Below are positions 37,641 to 47,969 of a stretch of 64,000 nt of DNA, in pieces. Each line of letters begins with the position of its first letter. Positions within the stretch are counted from its first letter, which is position 1. The notes under the pieces are model-generated. The model ran no database searches. It saw only the letters and a list, made by a program, of their open reading frames with translations, and was not told the DNA's origin. The stretch is from positions 2,852,001 through 2,916,000 of the forward strand of contig NZ_CP107989.1 of assembly GCF_041435015.1 (NCBI RefSeq). Reading direction: 5' to 3'. Source of the DNA: Streptomyces canus (lineage in GTDB: Bacteria > Actinomycetota > Actinomycetes > Streptomycetales > Streptomycetaceae). Both the position numbers and the translations under genes were made by a program.

Positions 37641-40600
37641 TCTGAACCTCCGTGATCAGGATTTTTCCTGTGGCGGCGAGATACCGCAACAATGTGTCCC
37701 GCCTGACGTGGACACGGTAGCCAGATGAGACGAGCGTAGATTCTGGGTCACGTCCCGGGTCAGGGTCGGCCCATTGCTGAGCCTGCGCCACGATGCCTCC
37801 GTCGTGCGCTGTCAGCGTGAGATGGGCGGCGTCGACTGACGTGCGGCTCTGAATCCTGAATGCCTTCCCTGGCAAGGGAGGTTCACGACGCAGCTCGTAG
37901 GCATATGCATCGTGCCGGTCGAGGAATTCCGCGGGCTCGTAAGGACGCAGGATCCATCCGCTGAGGTGAAAGGCACCTTCGTCGACTTCGAATTCTTCCT
38001 CTTCTTCGTCGGGCAGCTTCCAGTCTGTCGGGCTGGAGGCCGAGGCGAGGGCGCGCTGCAGGTCGGCGGAATGGCGAGGATCCACAAGGGCCGAAGCCAC
38101 GCTCACCGTCTCGAGGGTGCCGGAATCCTGGAGTCGTACACTCGCCGCCACACGGATCATGTCCGATACACCGCCTACCCCGTCGTCGATGGTTAGCCCG
38201 AGGGCACGATCGAAGTCAGCGAGCGATGCAGTATCCCAGGTGGCGGACCGCGCCCGGGGCAGAAGGAACTCCGGATCGGCCGGGACCGGTGTCCCGAGGT
38301 CTGCGAGCCAGCCGGTCGGGGCCGGGAGGTGTGGTAGCAGCCAGTCCTCCCAGGAGTCATCTTGTTCATGTGCCAGGGTTCCGGCACGGACCGGACGGCC
38401 TTCGTCAGCGAGGTGCCCGGCTGTGGCCATCATGGCGTGATACTCGATGTAGAGCCGGAGACTCTCCTGGCGAGGAATGCTTCCGTGCCTGTGACCGGTG
38501 CGTTCGTAGGAGCGCTCGTCGCGCAGCTCTCGGACATCGGTCCACCAATCGTCCGTGCTCAAACCCCATCGGTCGATGATGAATCCCTCGGCCGTCTCGG
38601 CGATGACGTCCACCTCGACGTCGAAGACCTCGGCCAGCGGCCCGTACCAATAGGGGATGGTGTCCATGGAATCAAAGTCGTAGCGACCGTTGCGGGAGGT
38701 TCTGTCGCGTCGCGCGTAACTGCGTCCGTAGTCCACGAGCCAACTGGAGGGCTGGTTGGCCAGGCAAAGCATCTCAACCTGCGTGGGATCGGCGTTGGCT
38801 GCTGCCGCCACCGCCAGGCCAATGCGACGCGCCAGTTCACGGATTTGTGCATGAGGGAACACTCGATCAGTAGCGACGCGCATGAACTCACGGAAGTACG
38901 CCGCAAGAATATTAGGACGCTCCACTGCCACCCGCTCAAGTGCCGCAAGAAGTGCGGCGATCGCCGAGAAGCTGTAGAACTGCAGGTTCGCATCCCGGAA
39001 GGTTCCCGGCTCATTGTCGTCCAAGCGTCGCATCAGGTCCGCTACAAGCGACTCGGCGTCAGCAGCGGAGGAGGCGCTCAGTAGTTCGCGAGTGGAATGC
39101 GCCGCACGCCAGCGTAGTTCCCGCTGAGGGTGCCCGAAGGTGCTCCAGAGCAGCAGGGAAACGGCCGTCGCCGCGCTCTTCCGTTCGGCGGCTACGGTGT
39201 CGGGCGGAACACGGTCGTCGAGGAGCCCCAGAAGGGCCGAGCCGGCATCGGCGGTGGGGCACAGATGTCCAAGGAGGGCTGCGACGCTCCGCCATCCGTA
39301 GGCCCGCAGCCCCTGCCGTGCCTCCGGCAGGGCGGCCAGAGCGGCGTGCCGGATGGCCAAGTCGTCTCCGAAGACCCTTAGTTGTTCGATCGTGCTTTGA
39401 GTGTCATGCCCCCAGAACACCTCGGCGAAGAGTCGACTAACCAGGTCGGGAAGCCTTGCAGCCGCCCATGTCGCCACCGCTGGTGTAGAACTCCAGCGGC
39501 GGACGTGGTCGGACAGGACCGCTAGCGCGTCGTTCGTGCCCAGGTTCGGCAGCGACGCGACAGATGTCAGAGCGTCCAGGCGCTGTCCGTAGGGGGTGTA
39601 TTGGAGAACCGCCGTAATGAATCCACGCAGTTCTTCGCCGTAGACACGAGCGTCGGTCAGTGTCCGTACGTCCTCTGCCATCGACACCCAGCTGCGAGAC
39701 GTGGCCCCGGACAGCAAGGCTTGAACCTCGGGAGCGTGACGCTCACTACCGCCCCAGTCTCTGCTGGAAGCCTGGCCAATGACCGAACCTTCCCGTACGT
39801 CTCCGAGCCGAATCACGGCTTCGAGCGCCTGCCGGATGCTACTCCCGTGCCCCATCTGCTCGGCAGCGTCGACAAGGTGCCGCGCCCTTGCCGGCTGATC
39901 GCGTGCGGGAACACGACGCCGCACCCATTCCGCCGCTCTCAACAGGACACGGCGGCACTCCTGCCTTTCCGTAGCACCGCTCGCCGCCAGCCTTTTGGCG
40001 ACGTTGAGCTGCAGAAGCCAACGACCTCCGTCGTCGGCGATCAAGTGGTCCAGGAAGAGAAGCTGCTGCGAGGGGATCTCTCCGTTGTGAACTGCACCGG
40101 TCAATGCGGCAGGCAAGGTGGACGAGAACCCGATGCGGTCCTGGTCATCCCATCTGCTGGCAGCCGCAAGGCCAGTGAAGGGGTCCAGGCGAGCCGCCGC
40201 GCCGGCGATCTCCGCATAGGGAATCTCGGCGGCGTCACTCACGTGCGGGGCCATCAGTTCCGCGGCTCGAACGAGACGCGCGGCGGTATGAGCCGGATCA
40301 AGACCGGAGTTGTTGGCGCGGTGGGCAAGGTCTACGTGGACCTCCAGGAGACGGGCCGCGTCGTCGTTAACTCCGGTCGCTGCTTCCACAGCCTGGTCGA
40401 AGAGATGTCCTCCCAGATCCACATCCACCTTCGCTCCCAGCTCCGCCAAACGAGCAAGGAGGTCAAGGCGTTCCTGTGCTGGATAGTCGTTGCTGTTGAC
40501 GTAGTCGGCCGCCCTCGTGCACAGGTCGGCTGCCATGCCCTTGAGATGCGAGTGGGGCAGGAGTAGGGCCGCCAGTTCCATCCAGAGTTCAGGCGCACCG

Positions 40601-43600
40601 TCACGACGGATGGCCTCGGCGGCCCCGGCCAGACGATCGACGGCCTGCTGTGCCACTTGGGTGTCCAGGGCGGCGGAGGCCACTAGGCTTGCCCAGGCCG
40701 GATAGGACCTGTCGTACGTGAACCACCGGTGCGTGGCGCGCTCCATACGTGCGGCGATTCCTCGATCACAAAACGTGAGGACCTCTTCGGCGTCCGCTTG
40801 CCCCAAGGAAGCGCGTGCAGCCAGCACGGCGGCTGCGGCGATGGCCTTCACGAGTTGGAGCCATTCATCGCGTTCGCGCGCCCGGGGGTCAGTGGTGCGA
40901 CCCGTTTCGTCGGTGCGTGACTGCAGTGTGGCGGGAACGAGCGCGGCGACGTCCATGTCGTTGCCGCTGAGCACTGCGTCTGCGGCATGGCAGCGCAGAA
41001 GCACAGTGCCTGGCTCCGTGGATCCCGCATAGTTCGAAATACCGCTGGGCAGCGCCGTGGACCAGCGTTTGGCCAGGTCGGCAGTCAGCTGACGGTCGCC
41101 GTGCCGCAGCGCCTCGTCGAGCACTCGTGACTGCACTGGCAGAGGCTCGGCAGGCAGGTCCAACAGCAACGCAGCAAGTACTTCGTCGACCCACTCCGCG
41201 TCCGGCTCATCGGAAGGCGATACGACAGCGGCAAAGACGCGTGCCTGCGCCTCCGCCGGAACCCGGTACCTCTTCAACAACCGTCGTACGACGGCAGGAT
41301 CGACATCATCCGCGAGGCGATCTGCCAGTGCCACAGCGGCCTCCAGCACGAGATTACCGGGGCGCCATCGCCGCAGTTCTCTCAGCGCGGCCCTGACCCC
41401 GTCAAATCGATAGCACGCCTCCGCTGCCGCGGCAACGTCGTCCGGCGTGACATCCCAGTGCTTGCCCTCCCCGTTCCGCTGAGCCATCCAGCGACGCAGC
41501 CAGCCCCCGGCGCTCTCCAGGTCAGCCCGGGCCACGTCGTGCCGTTCCGGAGTACGGGACAGCACCGCAGCCGTCTGGAGGAACACCGGGGCGAGCCAAG
41601 ACCCGCTCGGTGTGCGCAGTACGTGGGCTCGCAGGAGGTCCGGGTCCGTATAGCGGGCGACCAGCTCCAGATGTGACTCGGTCAGGCGCGACAGCGTGTC
41701 GAAACGGGACGCCGTGTCGCAGCCCCGAACGGCCAGTCGTACGGCGGCTGCCGCGTCGGCCGTTTGTGCTGCGGCTCGCACAGCCAGGTCCAGGCGCCGG
41801 CCCTGGACCTCCTCTCGGCGGAAACCGTCCGTAATGCCGACAGGAGTGGCTTCTTCCAGGACCAGTTGCAGCAGCTCCTCCAGGCGGCCCGACGCTGCCA
41901 GATGGTCGGCCAGGTGCGTTGCAGCGTCCGCGTCGGTCGCCCGCGCGGCGAGACACAGATCCGCCAGTCGGCTGTGTGCCGCGATCACTTCGGAGGGATC
42001 CACGCAGTCCCTGACATGCGTTTCGAAGTCTTCGTCCCGGAACTGGATCGAGTCGTCGACGACCTGGACTCCGGGAGTGAGCCCCGCTGCGAAGTTCCTG
42101 ACGGCCGGCAGGTCGACGTCGAGAGCGGTGGCAAGTGTCCGAAGCGGCACCGGGCGGGAAAGCGCCAGCATCAACGCGAGCCACCGTAGACCACCGGCGT
42201 CCGCTCCGCCCACATGCAGAGCCGAGTCGATGAGATCCTCGAATACCGCCTTGGGGGTCCGCTCCGATTTCGCCAGTAGCGTGGACATCTCCCAGGCATG
42301 CTCGGCGGCTTGCTGAAGGACGTAGAACTGGGCTCTGGGATTCCCTTGAGTCCTGTCGTGGAAAGCGTGGGCGTCCTCCTCGGAGGCGTCCGGCCGGTGC
42401 CGACGCAAGTGCGCCGCAGACGTGGGAGCGTCGAACGCTGCGAGCGGAACCTCCTCGGCCGCCGTCGTAGCCCCCAGCGAACCGACCCGGTGGCTGCGGG
42501 CGGTGAGCACCACGGCGACTCGCTGGGGCAGTGCCAGGCGGACCAGCTCCGGCAGAAAGGAGCGATTTCCGCATTCTCGAGCCGCTGTCGCGGCGTTGTC
42601 AGCAGCGTCGACGGCCAAGACCACCACGGCGTTCCGCGGGAGGCCAGCGACGGCTCCGTCGAGCGTGCGGCGGAACCGCCGCCAAAGGTCCTCCTGCCGC
42701 TGCGAGACCGGAATGAGCAGCGGAGTTCCGCACAACTGCGCCAGTTCGTTGACCACTTGGGTGACGAATCGCTCCGGCGTGTGCCGCTCTTCACCTGCAC
42801 TCAAATAGTCTCCGCCGCCGTAGCAGTCGAAGTGGACGACCTGGGATCCCACCGGCAGGTGGTCGTTCATCTGGCGGATCGCCGTGGTCTTCCCAGCCCC
42901 GGCATCTCCGTGAGCCACCACGAGTCGTCCCGGATGCCTCATGACGGCGTCTGCGATGGAACGGGCACCGGGCGCGGGGAGTGGATCGGCAACTTCCGTG
43001 AACCGAGCAGGTGCCGGGTACAGATCCAGCAGTTCGGGAGCCCCTAGTTCCGCAAGGACGTCACTTGCCGCCACTCCCTTGCGGTTGCTGTCTGGCAGTG
43101 CCTGCGCACGGACGAGGTGGAACAGCTTCAGGGCCGAGTCGTGGCCCTTGCCCGGTGTCAGCTCAGCCGCTCCGGACTGAACCGCGCGGGCCAGTGCAGC
43201 CCTGTCCATGGCGCCCGTCTGTGACAGATCAAGGGCGCCCATGAACGCGCAGAACTGCTGACTGCTCAGCCGGGCGCATACCGCCTCAGACAGAGACCGG
43301 ACAGTCGCAGCCTGCTCGGCAGGGAGCGCAGCGAGAAGAGCCCGGGTCTGGACCGCCTGCCCTTGGTCTGCAACCCACGCCGTCGCAGCTGCTACAGAGG
43401 AGACCAGCTCGGGCGCGGCCGACTGGTTGCTGACCAACGCGATACGGGCCTTGGACGCGACATCAACCCCATGTTCGTCCACAAGCCGTCGATAGGCAGC
43501 CGCCAGATCCGCGATGACGGATCGTGCTGGCGTCGTAGTGCCGTTGGCGCGGTACCGCACGCTCTTCTTACAGAGCCTTGCCGTTGTCCATTCGGTGTCC

Positions 43601-43842
43601 GGGTGGCGCGAGCTGTACTTCAGCTGCGACAGGACAAGAGCGTCTGCCGAAGCGGCATCGTCGCCCCCCAGGTACTCGGCAACGTCCACCGTCTCGTACT
43701 CGTCGTCTGGATCATCGACGTGGGCAAGACCTTCGAGTGTGACACGCCGGAGAACGGTGCCCGGCTCGACCAGTTTCAGCGCCCGGCTCGCCGCCCACCA
43801 GAAGTGGAAATCGTCTCCGGCATTCGACTCCGGCGCACCCAC
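37531..43842 (-). CDS. Giant STAND NTPase with N-terminal nuclease-like region (Avs-like)
   Basis: About 2,103 aa from the GTG at 43842, chosen for its strong AAGGGGGAG site; a longer frame begins at 43893. The N-terminus (DDFHFWWAASRALKLVEPGT, then LVLSQLKYSSRHPDTEW) has a QxK-type core like DUF4297/Mrr-class nucleases. The NTPase has Walker A AHGDAGAGKTTAIRQM (about residue 310) and Walker B VVLAVDAADNAA (about 405). The remaining 1,500 residues are helical repeats, the layout of Avs/STAND sensors that bind phage proteins and then fire an effector. Avs membership is inferred. The 3' end overlaps the 262-aa gene. Confidence 0.75.
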   Translation of the reverse strand: MGAPESNAGDDFHFWWAASRALKLVEPGTVLRRVTLEGLAHVDDPDDEYETVDVAEYLGGDDAASADALVLSQLKYSSRHPDTEWTTARLCKKSVRYRANGTTTPARSVIADLAAAYRRLVDEHGVDVASKARIALVSNQSAAPELVSSVAAATAWVADQGQAVQTRALLAALPAEQAATVRSLSEAVCARLSSQQFCAFMGALDLSQTGAMDRAALARAVQSGAAELTPGKGHDSALKLFHLVRAQALPDSNRKGVAASDVLAELGAPELLDLYPAPARFTEVADPLPAPGARSIADAVMRHPGRLVVAHGDAGAGKTTAIRQMNDHLPVGSQVVHFDCYGGGDYLSAGEERHTPERFVTQVVNELAQLCGTPLLIPVSQRQEDLWRRFRRTLDGAVAGLPRNAVVVLAVDAADNAATAARECGNRSFLPELVRLALPQRVAVVLTARSHRVGSLGATTAAEEVPLAAFDAPTSAAHLRRHRPDASEEDAHAFHDRTQGNPRAQFYVLQQAAEHAWEMSTLLAKSERTPKAVFEDLIDSALHVGGADAGGLRWLALMLALSRPVPLRTLATALDVDLPAVRNFAAGLTPGVQVVDDSIQFRDEDFETHVRDCVDPSEVIAAHSRLADLCLAARATDADAATHLADHLAASGRLEELLQLVLEEATPVGITDGFRREEVQGRRLDLAVRAAAQTADAAAAVRLAVRGCDTASRFDTLSRLTESHLELVARYTDPDLLRAHVLRTPSGSWLAPVFLQTAAVLSRTPERHDVARADLESAGGWLRRWMAQRNGEGKHWDVTPDDVAAAAEACYRFDGVRAALRELRRWRPGNLVLEAAVALADRLADDVDPAVVRRLLKRYRVPAEAQARVFAAVVSPSDEPDAEWVDEVLAALLLDLPAEPLPVQSRVLDEALRHGDRQLTADLAKRWSTALPSGISNYAGSTEPGTVLLRCHAADAVLSGNDMDVAALVPATLQSRTDETGRTTDPRARERDEWLQLVKAIAAAAVLAARASLGQADAEEVLTFCDRGIAARMERATHRWFTYDRSYPAWASLVASAALDTQVAQQAVDRLAGAAEAIRRDGAPELWMELAALLLPHSHLKGMAADLCTRAADYVNSNDYPAQERLDLLARLAELGAKVDVDLGGHLFDQAVEAATGVNDDAARLLEVHVDLAHRANNSGLDPAHTAARLVRAAELMAPHVSDAAEIPYAEIAGAAARLDPFTGLAAASRWDDQDRIGFSSTLPAALTGAVHNGEIPSQQLLFLDHLIADDGGRWLLQLNVAKRLAASGATERQECRRVLLRAAEWVRRRVPARDQPARARHLVDAAEQMGHGSSIRQALEAVIRLGDVREGSVIGQASSRDWGGSERHAPEVQALLSGATSRSWVSMAEDVRTLTDARVYGEELRGFITAVLQYTPYGQRLDALTSVASLPNLGTNDALAVLSDHVRRWSSTPAVATWAAARLPDLVSRLFAEVFWGHDTQSTIEQLRVFGDDLAIRHAALAALPEARQGLRAYGWRSVAALLGHLCPTADAGSALLGLLDDRVPPDTVAAERKSAATAVSLLLWSTFGHPQRELRWRAAHSTRELLSASSAADAESLVADLMRRLDDNEPGTFRDANLQFYSFSAIAALLAALERVAVERPNILAAYFREFMRVATDRVFPHAQIRELARRIGLAVAAAANADPTQVEMLCLANQPSSWLVDYGRSYARRDRTSRNGRYDFDSMDTIPYWYGPLAEVFDVEVDVIAETAEGFIIDRWGLSTDDWWTDVRELRDERSYERTGHRHGSIPRQESLRLYIEYHAMMATAGHLADEGRPVRAGTLAHEQDDSWEDWLLPHLPAPTGWLADLGTPVPADPEFLLPRARSATWDTASLADFDRALGLTIDDGVGGVSDMIRVAASVRLQDSGTLETVSVASALVDPRHSADLQRALASASSPTDWKLPDEEEEEFEVDEGAFHLSGWILRPYEPAEFLDRHDAYAYELRREPPLPGKAFRIQSRTSVDAAHLTLTAHDGGIVAQAQQWADPDPGRDPESTLVSSGYRVHVRRDTLLRYLAATGKILITEVQIARRRTGQRRDGYRIPVSRIYLLDAAGDLTASGLRR

Positions 43843-43893
43843 CCTGCTCCCCCTTAACACTGCACCGGTCGAGACGACCGACGCGAGGGGCAC

Positions 43894-44316
43894 AGAATAT
43901 CCCCGAGATTACGGGCAGATTGCCAACTGTTGGACCACCGATGCGCGCCCCGCAGCCTCTCGCCCTGGATAAAGCAGAAACAGCGGGCATCGGCAGTGGG
44001 AGTTCCCTGGGACTCTTCTGGGCCTTCAACTCCGCTGACGCGGATGAGCATGGATCAGACAAGAAGCCATCTGCACAAGTCAACGAGGCGTGATTGATCA
44101 CATCCGATCAGCAGAAAGCAACCGCCTTTCACTCAGCGTCGCCCACCCTCGGCACCCCATCGGCACTCGCCACTTGGCAGGGTCCGACCTGCTCAGCAGG
44201 CCACCTGACACCCCATCAGAACGAGCGTCAAATGAGCGTCACGAGCGTCATTTCAGCGTCAAGATATCGCCCGTAACGCCCACACCGCACATAATGCGCA
44301 CACACGAAACCGCAGG
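43894..44316. other. Boundary between accessory DNA and conserved core
   Basis: No gene was recognised. The region holds the promoter of the giant STAND gene (left end) and the GAGCGTCA repeat cluster at 44223-44261 (right end), then the 3' end of the conserved RNA methyltransferase gene. It marks the right end of the defence island. Confidence 0.5.
44223..44261. repeat. Four short GAGCGTCA-type direct repeats
   Basis: GAGCGTCA occurs at 44223, 44234 and 44243, and CAGCGTCA at 44254, with spacing of 11, 9 and 11 bases between starts. The central part is flanked by AAATGA and TCATTT, so a partial inverted symmetry is superimposed. The cluster lies at the island-core junction, 56 bases from the RNA methyltransferase stop. 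A binding site or recombination end is possible; function unknown. Confidence 0.55.
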
Positions 44317-45645
44317 TCAGGCGCCCTTTGCGACCGGTTCAAGGATGGCAACGCACTCCACATGATGCGTCATCGGAAACAGGTCGAACACCCGCAGCAT
44401 CCGCACCCGGTACCCCCCGTCCCGGAAGTACCCCAAGTCCCGCGCCAGCGCGGCCGGGTCGCAGGCGACGTACGCGATGCGCCGCGCGCCCAGGGACGAC
44501 AGGTGCTCGACGGTCTTACGGCCGGCCCCCGCCCGCGGCGGGTCCAGCACGATGAGGTCGACCTCCGTGATCCCGGTGCGCGGCAGCACTGCCTCCACCT
44601 TGCCCTGCTCGATCCGCACCCGGTCGAAGTCGGCGAGGTTGTGCCGGGCGTCCTCGACCGCGCGCTTGCCCGACTCGATGCCGAGGACCGCGCCCTTGTC
44701 GCCGAGGCGATCGGCCAACGCCCCCGCGAACAGCCCCACACCGCAGTACAGGTCGAGCGCCATCTCGCCCTTGCGCGGCAGCAGGCCCTGCATGACCGCC
44801 TTCACCAGCGTGTCGGCCGCCTGCGGGTGGACCTGCCAGAAGCCGCCGCTGCCCACCCGGTGGGTGCGCCCGTCGGCCCGCTCACGCACGAAGGCGCGGC
44901 CGTGGACGCGGTGGATGCCGCCGTCCTTCTCCTCGACACGCATGACGGAGACGGGCTTGTCGAGTTCCACGAGGGGCAGGCGGGCGCCCGGCCGGGGCTC
45001 CAGGATGACCATGCGGTCCTGGGAGCCGGTCGCCGCGATCGCCTCCACGGACGCCATCCCGGACCAGTCGCGGTCCTCGATGCCCAGCTCGCTCACGCCC
45101 GGCGCGGCGATCATGCAGTGCTCGATCGGCTCCACCTCGTGCGAACGGTGGCGGCGCAGACCGGCGTTGCCGTCGGCATCCACCGCGTACTGCACGCGGG
45201 TGCGCCAGGCAGGCACCTCGCCCGCGGGCAGCTTGTCGCCCTCGGCCGGCATCACCGTGCCGTCCCAGCCGGCCTCCTCGGGGGTGAGGCCCGCGAGCCG
45301 CTTCAGCTGCTCGGCGACGACCTCGCCCTTGAGACGCCGCTGGGCGCCGGGCTTGGCGTGCTGCCAGTCGCAGCCGCCGCAGCGGCCGGGACCGGCGTAG
45401 GGGCAGGGCGCCTCGATGCGGTCCTTGGACGGCTCCAGAACCGACACCGCGTCCGCGCGCAGGAAGCGCGCCCCCTCCTCGCCCTCCGTCACCCGGGCCA
45501 CGACCCGCTCACCGGGCAGCGTGTGCCGGACGAACAGCACCTGGCCGTCCTCCGTGCGGGCGATGCAGTGCCCGCCGTGCGCGACGGGGCCGACCTCGAC
45601 TTCGAACTCCAGCCCCACCAGCGATTTCTTCGGTTCTGCCTGCAT
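44317..45645 (-). CDS. TRAM-domain class I SAM-dependent RNA methyltransferase (RumA/TrmA-like)
   Basis: A 442-aa uridine-C5 methyltransferase of the RumA/TrmA class, acting on 23S rRNA or tRNA in the cytoplasm. The N-terminal TRAM domain begins LVGLEFEVEVGPVAHGGHCI. An iron-sulfur site is seen in CPYAGPGRCGGCDWQH. The SAM site is LDLYCGVGLFAGAL and the catalytic region LIVLDPPRAGAGRKT, with a final ALARDLGYFRDGGYRV. The ATG at 45645 (MQAEPKKSLVG) fits the family better than the upstream frame to 45669. Core chromosome gene; substrate position not determined. Confidence 0.88.
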   Translation of the reverse strand: MQAEPKKSLVGLEFEVEVGPVAHGGHCIARTEDGQVLFVRHTLPGERVVARVTEGEEGARFLRADAVSVLEPSKDRIEAPCPYAGPGRCGGCDWQHAKPGAQRRLKGEVVAEQLKRLAGLTPEEAGWDGTVMPAEGDKLPAGEVPAWRTRVQYAVDADGNAGLRRHRSHEVEPIEHCMIAAPGVSELGIEDRDWSGMASVEAIAATGSQDRMVILEPRPGARLPLVELDKPVSVMRVEEKDGGIHRVHGRAFVRERADGRTHRVGSGGFWQVHPQAADTLVKAVMQGLLPRKGEMALDLYCGVGLFAGALADRLGDKGAVLGIESGKRAVEDARHNLADFDRVRIEQGKVEAVLPRTGITEVDLIVLDPPRAGAGRKTVEHLSSLGARRIAYVACDPAALARDLGYFRDGGYRVRMLRVFDLFPMTHHVECVAILEPVAKGA

Positions 45646-45759
45646 GGCGGGGTGACTCCACAACGTCAAGGGGAAAGGGGAACGCGGCCGGCCACGAAAG
45701 GACCGGACACGAATCGGCCGGACACAAAGGGAAAGCGGCCGAGACGACAGCCATCCAGT

Positions 45760-47808
45760 CTACTTCGGCGCCGGCGTCTCCTTCGCCCGCTGCTCGGCCG
45801 GACCGCGCCGCACCGCGCCGGGCGCGTTCCACTCCTGCCGCCTGCGAGCGCGGTTCTTCGCCGCCTCCGAGGACTGGAGCTGATAGGGCACCGAGGTCAC
45901 CATGACCCCCGGCGTGAACAGCAGCCGCCCCTTGAGCCGCAGCGCGCTCTGGTTGTGCAGCAGATGCTCGTACCAGTGGCCGACCACGTACTCGGGGATG
46001 ATCACGGACACCGCGTCACGCGGCGACTCCTTCCGCAGCCCCTTCACGTAGTCGATGATCGGCCGCGTGATCTCGCGGTACGGCGAGTCCAGGACCTTCA
46101 GCGGTACGTCGATCCCGCGCCGTTCCCACTCGGCGCGCAGTGCCTTGGTCTCGGCCGGGTCGACGTTGACGCTCAGCGCCTCCAACGAGTCCGAGCGCAT
46201 CAGCTTGGCGTACGCCAGCGCCCGCAGCGCCGGGCGGTGGATCTTGGAGATCAGGACGACGGAGTGGACGCGGGACGGCCGCAGGCTGTCGTCGCTCGGG
46301 CCCTCGGGTGCCGCGAGTTCCTCGGAGACGCGGTCGTAGTGCTTCCGGATCGCCGTCATCGTCGCGTAGAAGATGCACATCCCGAGCAGCGCCACCCAGG
46401 CGCCGTGGGTGAACTTGGTGACCAGGACGACGACCAGGACGAGCCCGGTGAAGAAGGCGCCGAAGGCGTTGATCGCGCGGGAGCGGACCATGTGGCTGCG
46501 CTTCGCGGCGTCCTTCTCGGTGGCCAGGTGGCGGTTCCAGTGCCGGACCATGCCGGTCTGGCTGAGCGTGAAGGACACGAACACGCCGACGATGTAGAGC
46601 TGGATCAGACGGGTCGAGTCGGCGCCGTAGATCCACACCAGGAGTCCGGCCGCACCGGCCAGCAGCACGATGCCGTTGGAGAAGGCGAGGCGGTCGCCAC
46701 GGGTGTGCAGCTGGCGCGGGAGGTAGCGGTCCTGCGCGAGGATCGAGCCGAGCAGCGGGAAGCCGTTGTAGGCGGTGTTCGCGGCGAGGAACAGCACGAG
46801 CGCGGTGGCCGCGGCCAGCACGACGAACAGGAAGCTGCCCTTGCCGAAGACGGCCTCGGCGACCTGGGAGATCACCGGGTTCTGGACGTAGCCGGGGCCG
46901 AGGGGCACACCGTTGTGGATCAGGTCGACGGCCGGGTTCTCGGCCATGCGGACCTTGGTGGACATGGCCAGCGCGATGATCCCGCAGAACATGGTGACGG
47001 CGAGCAGGCCCATCATCGCGAGCGTGGTCGCCGCGTTCTTCGACTTGGGCTTGCGGAAGGCCGGTACGCCGTTGGAGATGGCTTCGACGCCGGTGAGCGC
47101 GGCGCAGCCGGAGGAGAAGGCGCGCAGCAACAGGAAGACAAGGGCGAATCCGGCCAGGCCCTGGTGCTCGGCCTTGATGTGGTAGTCCGCCGTCGGTGCC
47201 CGCATGGTGTCGCCCAGAACCAGACCGCGGAACGCGCCCCACGCGATCATGATGAAGACGCCCGTGACGAAGACGTACGTCGGAATCGCGAACAGCGAGC
47301 CGGACTCCTTCATGCCCCGCAGGTTCATCAGGGTCAGCAGGATGATCACGGCGATCGCGCAGGGGACCTTGTGCTCGACCACGAAGGGGATCGCGGAGCC
47401 GAGGTTCTCGATGCCGGAGGCGATGGAGACGGCGACGGTGAGGACGTAGTCGACGAGCAGCGCGCTGGCGACCGTGAGCCCCGCCCTGGGGCCGAGGTTG
47501 GTGTTGGCCACCTCGTAGTCGCCGCCACCGCTCGGGTAGGCGTGCACGTTCTGCCGGTAGGAGGCGACCACCGTGAACATCAGCACGACGACCGCGAGCG
47601 CGATCCAGGGGCTGAAGTGGTAGGCCGACACGCCCGCGATGGACAGGACCAGCAGCACCTCGCCGGGCGCGTACGCCACGGAGGACAGCGGGTCGGAGGC
47701 GAAGACGGGGAGGGCGATGCGCTTCGGCAGGAGCGTTTCGCCCAGCCGATCACTGCGCAGTGCGCGCCCGATCAGGATCCGTTTGGGCACGTCGGTCAGT
47801 TTGGACAC
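45760..47808 (-). CDS. APC-superfamily amino acid permease
   Basis: A 682-aa inner-membrane transporter. The start is taken as GTG at 47808 (VSKLTDVPKRILIGRALRSD); a longer frame to 47847 has no support. About 12 hydrophobic segments occupy the first 490 residues, including RIALPVFASDPLSSVAYAPG and GLTVASALLVDYVLTVAVSI of the APC family. The C-terminal 170 residues are a soluble domain (VHSVVLISKIHRPALRALAY). It sits next to the TrkA pair, so linked ion-coupled uptake is possible but inferred. Gap of 161 bases to the small membrane peptide gene. Confidence 0.85.
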   Translation of the reverse strand: MSKLTDVPKRILIGRALRSDRLGETLLPKRIALPVFASDPLSSVAYAPGEVLLVLSIAGVSAYHFSPWIALAVVVLMFTVVASYRQNVHAYPSGGGDYEVANTNLGPRAGLTVASALLVDYVLTVAVSIASGIENLGSAIPFVVEHKVPCAIAVIILLTLMNLRGMKESGSLFAIPTYVFVTGVFIMIAWGAFRGLVLGDTMRAPTADYHIKAEHQGLAGFALVFLLLRAFSSGCAALTGVEAISNGVPAFRKPKSKNAATTLAMMGLLAVTMFCGIIALAMSTKVRMAENPAVDLIHNGVPLGPGYVQNPVISQVAEAVFGKGSFLFVVLAAATALVLFLAANTAYNGFPLLGSILAQDRYLPRQLHTRGDRLAFSNGIVLLAGAAGLLVWIYGADSTRLIQLYIVGVFVSFTLSQTGMVRHWNRHLATEKDAAKRSHMVRSRAINAFGAFFTGLVLVVVLVTKFTHGAWVALLGMCIFYATMTAIRKHYDRVSEELAAPEGPSDDSLRPSRVHSVVLISKIHRPALRALAYAKLMRSDSLEALSVNVDPAETKALRAEWERRGIDVPLKVLDSPYREITRPIIDYVKGLRKESPRDAVSVIIPEYVVGHWYEHLLHNQSALRLKGRLLFTPGVMVTSVPYQLQSSEAAKNRARRRQEWNAPGAVRRGPAEQRAKETPAPK

Positions 47809-47969
47809 AACAGAGAAGCGTAAGCGTTCGAACGGGCGAGCAACCACCCGGCACCCCGCATCTGCTCTCCGGGTGAAATCCGGTCACGCTCCGGCTACGG
47901 ATTCCGCAGGTGAGCGAAGCGGCATGCCTATATGACAAGACCCTGCCCCTTACTGTCCCGGGAGGTTCC

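Noticed and set aside
44362..47823. 1,153-codon plus-strand frame over the RNA methyltransferase and permease genes
   Set aside because: Long antisense open frame typical of high GC; Arg/Gly/Asp/His-rich text with no domain, whereas the minus-strand genes have clear family motifs.
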